Source: 66-474 sp036759545
GTDB taxonomy: Bacteria > Pseudomonadota > Gammaproteobacteria > Xanthomonadales > Rhodanobacteraceae
Length of the DNA: 64,000 nt
Assembly (NCBI GenBank): GCA_036759545.1
Contig: DAIOUL010000002.1
Location: 27,630 to 91,629, forward strand
Direction of reading: 5' to 3'
Under the pieces are notes generated by a model. It ran no database searches. It was not told the DNA's origin and was given only the letters and a program-made list of their open reading frames with translations. Below are positions 34,400-42,977 of this stretch, one piece after another (positions within the stretch are counted from its first letter, which is position 1; each line of letters begins with the position of its first letter). Both the position numbers and the translations under genes were made by a program.

Positions 34400-34421
34400 C
34401 CAACTCTCAAAGGAGTTCACT

Positions 34422-35138
34422 ATGAGCAATGAAGCACCCGAACTGCCGGAAGGCGGTCGTGCCCCCAACAAGCGGCCTTTGAACGAAATCCGTCGTATTG
34501 GCGGCGAAAAAGGCAGTCCCGACCGCACCATCCCCGAACACCTGAAGCCGCACTATCACCAGGACGGCAACGCCTTCCGCTCGGCCTACCGTCCGGACCG
34601 GATCGAGTTCGTGGATCGCGGCAGCCGCATGCACGCCTATTTCCCGATTAGTACCTTCACCGTGCGCGCGCTCGCGGAGATCGCCGTCGCGCGTGGCTGG
34701 AAGGAACTGGAAGTCACGGGCTCCCAGGACTTCCAGCGATCGGCCTATGTCGAAGCCGCCACGCGTGGGCTGAAGGTCCGCGGCTACGAACCGACGGAAA
34801 AGGATCTGGAAATCCTGCAACGCCGATCCGAAAGGCGTGAAGCCGAAAAGAACCCGCTGGTGCAGGCGTTTCTCGCCGCGGAATCGAAGAAAGACCAAGA
34901 AAGCGCAATCAAGAAATATCCGCAGCTCAAGGCGGCATTCCTTGCCGATGCTGCCGCCAAGGCCATCGCGGAGGCGAAAATCGATTCGAAGAAGGCTGCG
35001 GAGAATTTCGTCTCCCGCTTCCGCGACTCCATTGCAATCGCTCTTCACACAGGACGCGCTTTGCCTGCGCCCGAAGTTAAAGCAGAACCAGCGCGTCCTT
35101 CCAAAATCGAGGAGAGGAACCGGGATCGCTCGCGATAG
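34422..35138 (+). CDS. LPD7-domain protein of the transfer operon
   Basis: The 238-residue protein carries an LPD7-like (large polyvalent protein-associated) domain at about 50-130: FRSAYRPDRIEFVDRGSRMHAYFPISTFTVRALAEIAVARGWKELEVTG, then FQRSAYVEAATRGLKVRGYEPTEKDLEIL. LPD7 domains are common in conjugation proteins and relaxases, with unclear function. The tail is helical and basic. Last gene of the transfer operon, 22 bp after virD4, with AAAGGAG before its ATG. Confidence 0.85.
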   Translation: MSNEAPELPEGGRAPNKRPLNEIRRIGGEKGSPDRTIPEHLKPHYHQDGNAFRSAYRPDRIEFVDRGSRMHAYFPISTFTVRALAEIAVARGWKELEVTGSQDFQRSAYVEAATRGLKVRGYEPTEKDLEILQRRSERREAEKNPLVQAFLAAESKKDQESAIKKYPQLKAAFLADAAAKAIAEAKIDSKKAAENFVSRFRDSIAIALHTGRALPAPEVKAEPARPSKIEERNRDRSR

Positions 35139-35144
35139 CTCCTT

Positions 35145-35173
35145 GGCGCCAGCTTCCTTGCGGGGCTGGCGCC
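35145..35173 (+). terminator. Hairpin after the transfer operon
   Basis: GGCGCCAGC (35145-35153) and GCTGGCGCC (35165-35173) form a 9-bp GC-rich stem with an 11-base loop, starting just after the LPD7 gene stop. A TTTTT run appears only about 13 bases after the stem, so terminator activity is likely but not classical. Confidence 0.45.
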
Positions 35174-35298
35174 TTCATATTCGGCCGTTTTTAGTATTCT
35201 GGTACTTCTACAGAAATCTGAATCGGATTCTGAAATGGTTGCGAAACAACGGCTGATCTACGCACTCGTGTGCATCTCCGCATTGCGCTGTTGCTGAG

Positions 35299-38200
35299 CT
35301 ATTTGTCGCGCGCACTTCGCCCTAAATCCCGACGGCTGATCAAAGGTGGGCGTCTCCTCAGTCGCTGCCGTTCGAGCAACCGGAACGCCGCGGGAATCAC
35401 CAACATGGACAGGATCGGTGCGGTGATCATGCCGCCGACCATCGGCGCGGCGATTTGCCGGGTCAGCTCCGATCCTACGCCACCGCCGAGCATGATCGGA
35501 AGCAGACCGGCAATGATCACCGCGACCGTCATCGCGATCGGTCGCACGCGCATCAGCGCGCCTTCGCGGATCGCTGCGTCCAGCGCTTCGTCGGTCACGG
35601 CGCCCGCTTCGAGCTGGCGCTGCCAAGCGTGGCGCAGGTACAACATCATCACCACACCGAACTCCGCGGTGAGCCCGGCCAGTGCGATAAAGCCGATCAC
35701 GTTCGCCACGGATATCTCGTAGCCGAGCAACCAAGTCAGCCAGAAGCCGCCGACCAGCCCGAGCGGTACGGTCAGCAGGATGATCCCGGCCTGCGCGGTG
35801 TCGCGGAAGATCAGGTAGATCAGCAGGAACACGATCACGACCGTCGCCGGTATCACGTACCGCAAGCGTTCCTTCGCGTGCTGCAGATACTCGAATTGCC
35901 CGGCCCACCCCAGCGTGTAGCCGGGCGGCAACTTCACCTGCTGCGCGATCGCCTGTTTCAGCGATGTCACCAGACCGCCGAGATCGCCGCTCGGCGTGTC
36001 CACATAGACATAGGTGGTCGGCACGCTGTCTTCGCTCTTCAGCATCGGCGGGCCGTTGGTCACGACGAGATCGGCGACCTGGCCCAAGGTGAGTTGTGCG
36101 CCGTTGGCCGCCACGATCGGCAGCGCGCGCAGGCTCGCCAGCGAATCACGCTCCGAGCGCGGATAACGCAGCACGATCGGAAAGCGCTCCAGACCCTGCA
36201 CGGTCTGGCCGATCGGCTCGCCACCTACGACGGTGCTGATCAGCGATTGCACGTCCTGCTGGGTCAAGCCGTAGCGCGCAGCGGCATCGCGGTGGACTTT
36301 TACTTGCACGTAGCGCCCGCCGGCGCTGCGTTCGGCGATGACGGAACTGACGCCAGGCACCGTGCGCGCCACGTTCTCGATCTGCCGGGCGATGCGTTGC
36401 AGCTCGTTGATGTCGGGCCCCAGCACCTTGATGCCGATCGGCGTCTTGATGCCGGTGGACAGCATTTCGGTGCGGGTACGGATCGGATACACGAACAGGT
36501 TGGTGAGGCCCGGCACCTTCACCGCGCGATCGAGTTCCGCTTTTAGCTTGTCCATGGTCATACCGGGACGCCACTGATCCTGCGGCTTGAAAGTGATCGT
36601 GGTATCGAACATCTCCAGTGGCGCGTTGTCGGTGGCGGTCTGCGCGCGGCCGGCTTGGCCGAACACGTGCGCGACTTCCGGCACCGTCTTCAACATGCGA
36701 TCGGTTTGCTGCAACAACTGCGCAGCCTTGCCGGCGGATATCCCCGGCAACGCGGTCGGCATGTACAGCAGCGTGCCCTCGTTCAACGGCGGCATGAACT
36801 GCGAGCCGAGCCGCGATATCGGCAGCAACGCAGAGACCAGCACGATCGCCGCGACGATCAGCACCGTGCGCGGCGCACGCAGCACCCATGCGATCAACGG
36901 CCGGTAGAGTTCGGTCAATGCGCGATTAAGCGGATTGGCGTGCTCGGGGCGGATGCGCCCGCGCACCAGATATCCGATCAGCACCGGAATCAGCGTGACG
37001 GACAATCCGGCCGCCGCCGCCATCGAATAGGTCTTGGTGAAGGCGAGCGGCTTAAACAACCGGCCTTCCTGCGCCTGCAAGGCGAACACCGGTACAAAGG
37101 AGAGCGTGATCACCAGCAGGCTGAAGAACAGCGCCGGGCCGACTTCGGCGACCGCTTCCGCGATCAACTCCCAGCGTTCGCGCGCGGTGGGTTCACCACG
37201 ATCCTCAGGCGCGAGATGCCACGCCTCCAGATGCTTGTGGGTGTTCTCGATCATCACCACCGCCGCATCGACCATCGCACCGATCGCGATCGCGATGCCG
37301 CCCAGCGACATGATGTTGGCCGAGACGCCTTGCCAATCCATCACGATGAAGGCGGCCAGCACGCCCAGCGGCAGCGTGAACACCGCGACCAGCGAGGAAC
37401 GCAGGTGCCCCAGGAACAGCGCGCAGACCAGCGCGACGATGATGAATTCCTCCAGCAGTTTTTCGCCGAGATTGCCGACCGCGGAATGGATCAGCTTCGA
37501 GCGGTCGTAGGTTGGTACGATCTGCACGCCCGGCGGCAAGCTCTTCTGCAACTTCGCGAGCCGCGCCTTGACCGCGTTGATGGTGGTGAGCGCGTTCTTG
37601 TTGTAACGCATGATCACGATCCCGCCGACCACCTCGCCCTGGCCGTCGAGTTCGGCGATGCCTTGGCGCACGGTCGGTCCGCGACGGATCGTCGCTACCT
37701 CATCCAGCAGCACCGGCGTGCCATCCTTGTTGGTGGCGACCGGAATGCGCGCGAAGTCCTCGTGCGATTGCAGATAGCCTTCGCTGGACACCATCAGATC
37801 GGCTTCGCCCTGTTCGATCACCGAACCGCCGCTGGCGCCGTTGGCCTGCTTGATCGCGTTCTCGACCTGCGGCACGGTCAATCCGCGCGTGGCCAGCGCC
37901 AGCGGATCAATAACGACCTGCCACGCCTGCACCATGCCACCCACCGTCGCAACTTCGGCCACGTTCGGTACGGTCTTCAACCGGTAGCGCATGAACCAGT
38001 CCTGCAGCGCGGTCAACTGGCCCAGATCATGGCGGCCAGTGCGATCAACGAGTGCGTATTCGTAGATCCAGCCGGCGCCCGTGGCATCGGGACCGAGCGC
38101 CGGGCTGATACCGGCCGGCAGCTTGTCGCGCGCCTGGCTCAGATATTCGAGCACGCGAGAGCGCGCCCAGTAGGGGTCGGTGCCGTCCTCGAACAGGATG

Positions 38201-38481
38201 TAGACGTAGGAGTCGCCGAAGAACGAGAAGCCACGCACCGCCGTGGCGCCCGGCACCGACAGCATCGTGGTCTCCAGCGGATAGGTGACCTGATCCTCGA
38301 CTAGTTGCGGCGCCTGACCCGGCCAGGACGTGTGCACGATGACTTCCGTGTCCGACAGGTCGGGCAGCGCGTCGAGCGGTGTGCGCAGCAGCGCGATGAC
38401 ACCGGCAATGGCGAGCGCCAGCGCGGCAAGCAGCACCATGCCGCCATTGGCAATGGACCAGCGGATCAGACGAGCGATCAT
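35299..38481 (-). CDS. cusA: CusA-type Cu(I)/Ag(I) RND efflux pump
   Basis: The 1060-residue heavy-metal-efflux RND protein starts with MIARLIRWSIANGGMVLL, then has LPDLSDTEVIVHTSWPGQAPQLVEDQVTYPLETTML, the proton-relay segment AIGAMVDAAVVMIEN, and the second-half membrane block EFGVVMMLYLRHAW. The sequence RTRTEMLSTGIKTPIGIKV is typical of the CusA/SilA branch for monovalent copper and silver. With CusB and CusC it would export metal from periplasm and cytoplasm. It overlaps cusB as ATGA, and the transfer operon converges on its 3' end. Confidence 0.95.
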   Translation of the reverse strand: MIARLIRWSIANGGMVLLAALALAIAGVIALLRTPLDALPDLSDTEVIVHTSWPGQAPQLVEDQVTYPLETTMLSVPGATAVRGFSFFGDSYVYILFEDGTDPYWARSRVLEYLSQARDKLPAGISPALGPDATGAGWIYEYALVDRTGRHDLGQLTALQDWFMRYRLKTVPNVAEVATVGGMVQAWQVVIDPLALATRGLTVPQVENAIKQANGASGGSVIEQGEADLMVSSEGYLQSHEDFARIPVATNKDGTPVLLDEVATIRRGPTVRQGIAELDGQGEVVGGIVIMRYNKNALTTINAVKARLAKLQKSLPPGVQIVPTYDRSKLIHSAVGNLGEKLLEEFIIVALVCALFLGHLRSSLVAVFTLPLGVLAAFIVMDWQGVSANIMSLGGIAIAIGAMVDAAVVMIENTHKHLEAWHLAPEDRGEPTARERWELIAEAVAEVGPALFFSLLVITLSFVPVFALQAQEGRLFKPLAFTKTYSMAAAAGLSVTLIPVLIGYLVRGRIRPEHANPLNRALTELYRPLIAWVLRAPRTVLIVAAIVLVSALLPISRLGSQFMPPLNEGTLLYMPTALPGISAGKAAQLLQQTDRMLKTVPEVAHVFGQAGRAQTATDNAPLEMFDTTITFKPQDQWRPGMTMDKLKAELDRAVKVPGLTNLFVYPIRTRTEMLSTGIKTPIGIKVLGPDINELQRIARQIENVARTVPGVSSVIAERSAGGRYVQVKVHRDAAARYGLTQQDVQSLISTVVGGEPIGQTVQGLERFPIVLRYPRSERDSLASLRALPIVAANGAQLTLGQVADLVVTNGPPMLKSEDSVPTTYVYVDTPSGDLGGLVTSLKQAIAQQVKLPPGYTLGWAGQFEYLQHAKERLRYVIPATVVIVFLLIYLIFRDTAQAGIILLTVPLGLVGGFWLTWLLGYEISVANVIGFIALAGLTAEFGVVMMLYLRHAWQRQLEAGAVTDEALDAAIREGALMRVRPIAMTVAVIIAGLLPIMLGGGVGSELTRQIAAPMVGGMITAPILSMLVIPAAFRLLERQRLRRRPPLISRRDLGRSARDK

Positions 38482-39848
38482 GGGTGCGCTCCGTGACCGC
38501 TCGAAGCCGACGATGCGGGCATCGGCATGCCAGGCATCGCGTTCATCTTCGAGTTGCTTGAAGGCGGGGCAGCGGGCATGTTCATGCCGGACATGCCTCC
38601 ATTGCTTGCAGCGGGCGTCGGCTTTGGGCCGGTGTTCAACCGCTCCAGCGCGCCGGACAAGCTCGCTTCCGAATCAATCAGGAACTGTCCCGAGGTGACG
38701 ATGCGTTCGCCGCCGCGCAGGCCGGCAAGGATTTCGGTCAGGCCGTCTGACGAGCGCCCGGTCTTCACCCGCACCGGTTTGAAGCTGCCATCCGGCAATC
38801 GCTCAATGACACGCGTCGCGGTGCCGTCGGCGATGATCGCTTCGTCCGGTACCAGCGGATGCGCGGCATGCGCCGTACCCTTGATGCGCAGATTTGCGAA
38901 CATGCCCGGCGCCAGATCGCGTTTCGGGTTCTGCAGCACGATGCGTGCGCGCTGGGTGCGGGTGGAGGGGTCCACTTCGGGCAGCAGTTCTTCTACCTGG
39001 CCTTGGAAGGTTTCACCGGGCAGCGCACTGACTGTCGCCATGATCGGAGTGCCGGCGCGGACGCCACCGCTCATCGCCTGCGGGATGGCGGCATCCACCC
39101 ACACGGTATCGAGTCCGTTCAACTGCATGATCGGCGCACCGGCGCTGATCTGCTGGCCTTCCGTGGCATCGAGTGCACTCACCACGCCATCCATCGGCGC
39201 ACGCAAGGTGATTGTCCCGCTGCCCGCGCGCGGTCCGCGAATCGTTGCGTCATCCATGCCCAATGCATGCAGGCGCGCACGCGCAGCACCGCGCAGTGCG
39301 CGAGCATCGGCCGACTTCGCGTTGCCCAACGCGAAATATTCCGCCGCCGCCGCGCTCCATTGCGGCGCTAGGATTTCCGCGAGCGGCTGGCCTTCCTTGA
39401 CCGTCGCGTACGGCGCACGTACGTACAGCTTTTCGATGGTGACATCCGTGCGTGCGCTGACGGTGACGGCGAGGCGCTGATCCCACGCGATGGTGCCGGG
39501 CACGTGCAGCGTGTCGGGGAGCGTTCCGGTTTTCACCACTTCGCTGCGCACGCCGAGGTTCTGCTCGACGGCCGGATCGATACGCACCACGTTCCGACCT
39601 GCGCTGCCGTTCTGCTCGACGTACTTGGGCACCATCTGCATGCCCATCGGCGAAGTGCCCGGATGATTGAAATGCTGCTCCGGCACCATCGGGTCGTACC
39701 AATAGAGAATCTTCTTGCCCGAAGATTGCGAAGATGCGGTTGCACTGCCCGATGCGGCTGGCATGGACTGCCGCGCGATGAAGTAGCCGATGATGCCGGC
39801 CACGACCAAGGCGACCGCCGCCCCGACAAAGAAAAGAATGCGTCTCAT
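38478..39848 (-). CDS. cusB: CusB-type periplasmic adaptor of the RND pump
   Basis: The 456-residue membrane-fusion protein has an N-terminal anchor, a heavy-metal-binding domain (ILYWYDPMVPEQHFNHPGTSPMGMQMVPKY) and barrel-sandwich and beta-barrel domains (VTIEKLYVRAPYATVKEGQPL, TLRAPMDGVVSALDATEGQQI, GQVEELLPEVDPSTRTQRARIVL). The last 45 residues are rich in Met and His (GGMSGMNMPAA, MNAMPGMPMP, GHGAHP), probably an extra copper-catching tail. ATG 39848 overlaps the stop of cusC by one base. Confidence 0.93.
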   Translation of the reverse strand: MRRILFFVGAAVALVVAGIIGYFIARQSMPAASGSATASSQSSGKKILYWYDPMVPEQHFNHPGTSPMGMQMVPKYVEQNGSAGRNVVRIDPAVEQNLGVRSEVVKTGTLPDTLHVPGTIAWDQRLAVTVSARTDVTIEKLYVRAPYATVKEGQPLAEILAPQWSAAAAEYFALGNAKSADARALRGAARARLHALGMDDATIRGPRAGSGTITLRAPMDGVVSALDATEGQQISAGAPIMQLNGLDTVWVDAAIPQAMSGGVRAGTPIMATVSALPGETFQGQVEELLPEVDPSTRTQRARIVLQNPKRDLAPGMFANLRIKGTAHAAHPLVPDEAIIADGTATRVIERLPDGSFKPVRVKTGRSSDGLTEILAGLRGGERIVTSGQFLIDSEASLSGALERLNTGPKPTPAASNGGMSGMNMPAAPPSSNSKMNAMPGMPMPASSASSGHGAHP

Positions 39849-41140
39849 CACGGCGTCTCCGCAGTCGAACCGGAATCGGGAATCAGGTAGGCAAGTGCCG
39901 CCCAGGCTTTGCCCCAGGCGGCAAGTGCGTTCGCATAAGCGATGCGCGTATCGATCTCGTCGCGGCGCGCTTCCAGCCAAGGTTGTAGCGAGCCACCGCC
40001 GCGGTACAGCGCCAGCGCTGTACGCGCGCGATCGGCCGCCAGCGGCAGCAACTCGTCGCGATAACGCCGCACCTGCTTGTCGTCGCCTTGCCATTTGGCG
40101 ATGGCCGCGGCGACCGCTTCACGCTGCGCGCGGCGAGCATCCTCGTGCTCGGCCCGCACGGCATCGCGTTCGGCGTAGCGCGCGCTGATGTCGCGATCCT
40201 GCCGGTTGCCGGGAAAGATCGGCAGGCTGACACCGACTTCCAGGCTCATCATATCGGTGCGATGGATGCGCTCGCCGTACATCAGGCTTACGCTCCAGTC
40301 CGGATGCTTTCCGGCCTTGGCGAGATCGAGTCTGGCCTGCGCCTGATCTTCGCGCGCACTCCAGTCCAGCAGCGGCGCCTGCCGGTCCACATCAGCGTGC
40401 AATTGTGCGGGAGAGGCGCGTAGATCGGAAAAATCCGGTGGTTCGGCCAGCGCATCGTTGGCGCGATCACCGATCCAGCGTTGCAGCGCCGCGCGCGCGG
40501 CGGTGATGTCGGCATCCGCCGCGTCAATCTTGTTTTCGAGTTCCACGGCGGCAGCTTTCGCGGACAGCGCATCGGTCGCATTGCCGATACCACCGGCGAG
40601 ATTCGCTTTCGTCGCTTTCACCGCCAGCGCGGATTGCTCGCGCAACTCGTCCAGCAATGTGCGTTCGCGCTGCGCGGCCCACAGCATCACCCAGGCGTTC
40701 GCGGCGGCGCGTTTCGCATCGAGCCGCATGACCACGCTGTTGGCGTTGGCAAGTTGCACATCGGCTTGCGCGACATCGCCCATGGCCTCGCGCTTGGCAT
40801 GCGCAGGGATCTCCTGCATCAGGCCGACCTTGCGCATGGTCATGAAATCGGCCGAAGCGTCGAACGCCTGCGGACCGGTCGCGGTGAGATTGTCGATCCC
40901 CGCGATCAGCTTCGGATCGGGCAGTTGTCTTGCCCGCACGGCATCGTCTTGCGCCGCTTGTGCGCGCAGCAATTGCGCCTGCACTTGTGGCGCCTGTGAC
41001 GCTGCGATTCGTGTCGCCGCATCGAGCGTCAGCGCCGAATCATCACTGGCCGCACATAACCGCTGTGCGATCAACGCCAATACCAAGGCAATCAGGAAAC
41101 GCGGCGCGCGCCAGCGCCGCCGAAGCATGGAAAAACGCAT
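39848..41140 (-). CDS. cusC: CusC/TolC-family outer-membrane factor
   Basis: The 430-residue protein has a signal peptide (LIALVLALIAQRLCAA) and two OEP repeats of long helices (QVQAQLLRAQAAQDDAVRARQLPDPKLIAGIDNL and QARLDLAKAGKHPDWSVSLMYG). It lacks an obvious lipobox. First gene of the cusCBA operon, so it should supply the outer-membrane duct. One-base overlap with cusB. Confidence 0.9.
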   Translation of the reverse strand: MRFSMLRRRWRAPRFLIALVLALIAQRLCAASDDSALTLDAATRIAASQAPQVQAQLLRAQAAQDDAVRARQLPDPKLIAGIDNLTATGPQAFDASADFMTMRKVGLMQEIPAHAKREAMGDVAQADVQLANANSVVMRLDAKRAAANAWVMLWAAQRERTLLDELREQSALAVKATKANLAGGIGNATDALSAKAAAVELENKIDAADADITAARAALQRWIGDRANDALAEPPDFSDLRASPAQLHADVDRQAPLLDWSAREDQAQARLDLAKAGKHPDWSVSLMYGERIHRTDMMSLEVGVSLPIFPGNRQDRDISARYAERDAVRAEHEDARRAQREAVAAAIAKWQGDDKQVRRYRDELLPLAADRARTALALYRGGGSLQPWLEARRDEIDTRIAYANALAAWGKAWAALAYLIPDSGSTAETP

Positions 41141-41201
41141 AAGACCTCCGCAAACGATCGGCCACGGCTGCGAATGCAGCCGCGGAGGAACACGCGGAGG
41201 T

Positions 41202-41600
41202 CTAGATCAGCAGGACTCGGAAGCGCAGCGTGGGCGGAATGCCGGATCGTCGCCACGCAGCATTCTGCCCGTACTGGGCGGTGAAGACCGGCAATGCTTG
41301 CACGAGCGGCTGGGCGGGTAGCAGCGCCGGCAGCGACAACGGCGGCACATTGGGCAAGCGCGCATCCTGCGTCGAAGCGGTTTGCTGCGCGCAATGCTGC
41401 GCGCACAACGCCGGCGCCTGCTTCTGCTGGGTCATCGGCATGCCGGCGCAATGTGCATTCATTGCGACATCACTCGTAGGCAATTCCGAAGCGCCACACA
41501 GGTAAGACGCGAACGCCACCTGCTGGAACAGCAGCGCAAGCACCGCCAGCAGCGTCAGCCGCACGCGGGTTCGTTGGTTCGGGCGAAAAAGCCGTTTCAC
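41202..41600 (-). CDS. Small exported Cys/His-containing protein upstream of cusCBA
   Basis: The 132-residue protein starts with GTG 41600. It has a signal peptide (LLAVLALLFQQVAFA) and a mature part with five cysteines (SYLCGASELP, HCAGMPM, ALCAQHCAQQ). It lies 61 bp upstream of cusC in the same direction. Small periplasmic proteins with such composition often head copper-efflux operons and may bind metal. I do not recognise a named family; it resembles the CopL-like protein at 54366 only in overall character. Confidence 0.65.
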   Translation of the reverse strand: MKRLFRPNQRTRVRLTLLAVLALLFQQVAFASYLCGASELPTSDVAMNAHCAGMPMTQQKQAPALCAQHCAQQTASTQDARLPNVPPLSLPALLPAQPLVQALPVFTAQYGQNAAWRRSGIPPTLRFRVLLI

Positions 41601-41647
41601 GCCTTTACTTTACAGCACTTTTTCAATGACCATCCAGTTGGCTGCGA

Positions 41648-41666
41648 TATACCTTATCAGGGTATA
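41648..41666. promoter_or_regulatory. Operator candidate for the RcnR/FrmR-type repressor
   Basis: TATACC (41648-41653) and GGTATA (41661-41666) form a perfect 6-bp dyad with a 7-bp spacer directly before the GTG at 41675. TATAGT at 41663-41668 could be a -10 box overlapping the right arm. Related repressors bind such dyads. Confidence 0.45.
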
Positions 41667-41674
41667 GTATTTGT

Positions 41675-41953
41675 GTGACACACACCATCCGCGACAAAGC
41701 CAAGCTTCTAAATCGCGTCCGCAGGTTACGTGGACAATTAAACGGCATCGAAAGGGCTCTGATCGAGGAGCGCGAGCCGGCGGACATCCTGCACACAATT
41801 GCGGCCTGCCGGGGTGCGATCGATGGCTTGCTCGGCCAAGTCATGGAAGGCCATATCCGCGAGCACGTGCTCGACGAGCACCGCAAGGCCACACCAGACC
41901 AGATGCGGGCCGCGGAAGATTTGATTGCTGTGCTCAGGACTTATCTGAAATGA
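41675..41953 (+). CDS. RcnR/FrmR (CsoR-family) metal-responsive repressor
   Basis: The 92-residue all-helical protein begins with GTG 41675: MTHTIRDKAKLLNRVRRLRGQLNGIERAL. H3, H60 and H64 (QVMEGHIREHV) match RcnR ligand positions, but the normally conserved Cys35 is a proline (EREPADIL); a cysteine appears at 45 instead. The next gene, overlapping as ATGA, is a CDF exporter, so the pair resembles dmeRF for cobalt/nickel. The ligand change makes the inducing metal or aldehyde uncertain. Confidence 0.88.
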   Translation: MTHTIRDKAKLLNRVRRLRGQLNGIERALIEEREPADILHTIAACRGAIDGLLGQVMEGHIREHVLDEHRKATPDQMRAAEDLIAVLRTYLK

Positions 41954-42975
41954 ATTCTCGCCATTCCCACAGCCATGCTGGGGACGAAGATGTTTCCGGC
42001 CATGATCACTCGCCCGAATACGATCATCACCACAGTCACGATCAGGGTGGGGGGGTTCTGGGCTGGGTGCGCAGCTTGTACGGCCACACCCATGACATTG
42101 CCGAGCGCGTGGACGCGAGCATGGAGTCCGACGAACGGGGCATCCGCGCGCTCAAGATTTCACTGGTGGGACTGGGAGCTACAGCGATCGTGCAACTGGC
42201 GATCGTGTTGTTCAGTGGATCGGTCGCGCTGCTCGCCGACACGATCCACAACTTCGGCGACGCCACCACCAGCGTTCCGCTGTGGATCGCGTTCGCTCTG
42301 ACCCAGCGCGGCGCCAGCAAGCGTTTCACCTACGGCTATGGCAAAACCGAAGATGTGGCCGGCGTCATTATCGTGCTGGTGATCTTCTTCTCTGCCTGCG
42401 TGGCCGGTTATGAATCGGTATTGAAACTCATCCATCCGCATCCCATGACGCATTTGGGCTGGGTCGCGGCGGCGGCGGTTGTCGGTTTTATCGGCAATGA
42501 AGCGGTGGCAGTGTTCCGTATCCGCGTCGGCCGCGACATCGGTTCGGCGGCGCTGATTGCGGATGGTCAGCATGCGCGCGTCGATGGCTTCACCAGTCTC
42601 GCCGTATTGATCGGCGTGATCGGCACGGCCTTTGGCTTAGCAATCCTGGACCCGATCGTCGGCTTGCTGATCACTATCGCGATCCTGTTTATCGTCAAGG
42701 ATGCTGCACTCTCAGTGTGGCTGCGGCTTATTGATGGAATCGAACCGGGAATCCTCGCTCAAATCGAACACGCACCGACCCATGTGCCAGGTGTGATATC
42801 GGTGCGCGACGCGCGTGCGCGCTGGGTTGGTCATCGCGTACACAGCGACATCGAGGTTCAAGTGGATCCCGCGTTGTCGGTGCGCGAGGGCGAAGCAATC
42901 GCTGCCGCAGTCGAGCGCTCAATGAAAGAGCACGTGCGCCTACTCGGCAGCGTAGTGGTACGTGTGAGTCCCTAG
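41950..42975 (+). CDS. Cation diffusion facilitator (DmeF/CzcD-like) metal exporter
   Basis: The 341-residue protein has a His-rich cytoplasmic start (NSRHSHSHAGDEDVSGHDHS, YDHHHSHD), six membrane segments and the two CDF metal-site motifs, ADTIHNFGD in segment 2 and GQHARVDGFTS in segment 5. The His-rich head followed by HTHDIAERVDASMES resembles DmeF. It exports divalent metals (Co, Ni or Zn) by proton antiport. It is co-transcribed with the RcnR-type repressor; its stop lies 2 bp from that of the convergent copper ATPase. Confidence 0.92.
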   Translation: MNSRHSHSHAGDEDVSGHDHSPEYDHHHSHDQGGGVLGWVRSLYGHTHDIAERVDASMESDERGIRALKISLVGLGATAIVQLAIVLFSGSVALLADTIHNFGDATTSVPLWIAFALTQRGASKRFTYGYGKTEDVAGVIIVLVIFFSACVAGYESVLKLIHPHPMTHLGWVAAAAVVGFIGNEAVAVFRIRVGRDIGSAALIADGQHARVDGFTSLAVLIGVIGTAFGLAILDPIVGLLITIAILFIVKDAALSVWLRLIDGIEPGILAQIEHAPTHVPGVISVRDARARWVGHRVHSDIEVQVDPALSVREGEAIAAAVERSMKEHVRLLGSVVVRVSP

Positions 42976-42977
42976 CT

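Noticed and set aside
36655..38304. Plus-strand frame of 549 codons opposite cusA
   Set aside because: Antisense of a well-conserved RND pump; composition dominated by Arg, Gln and His.
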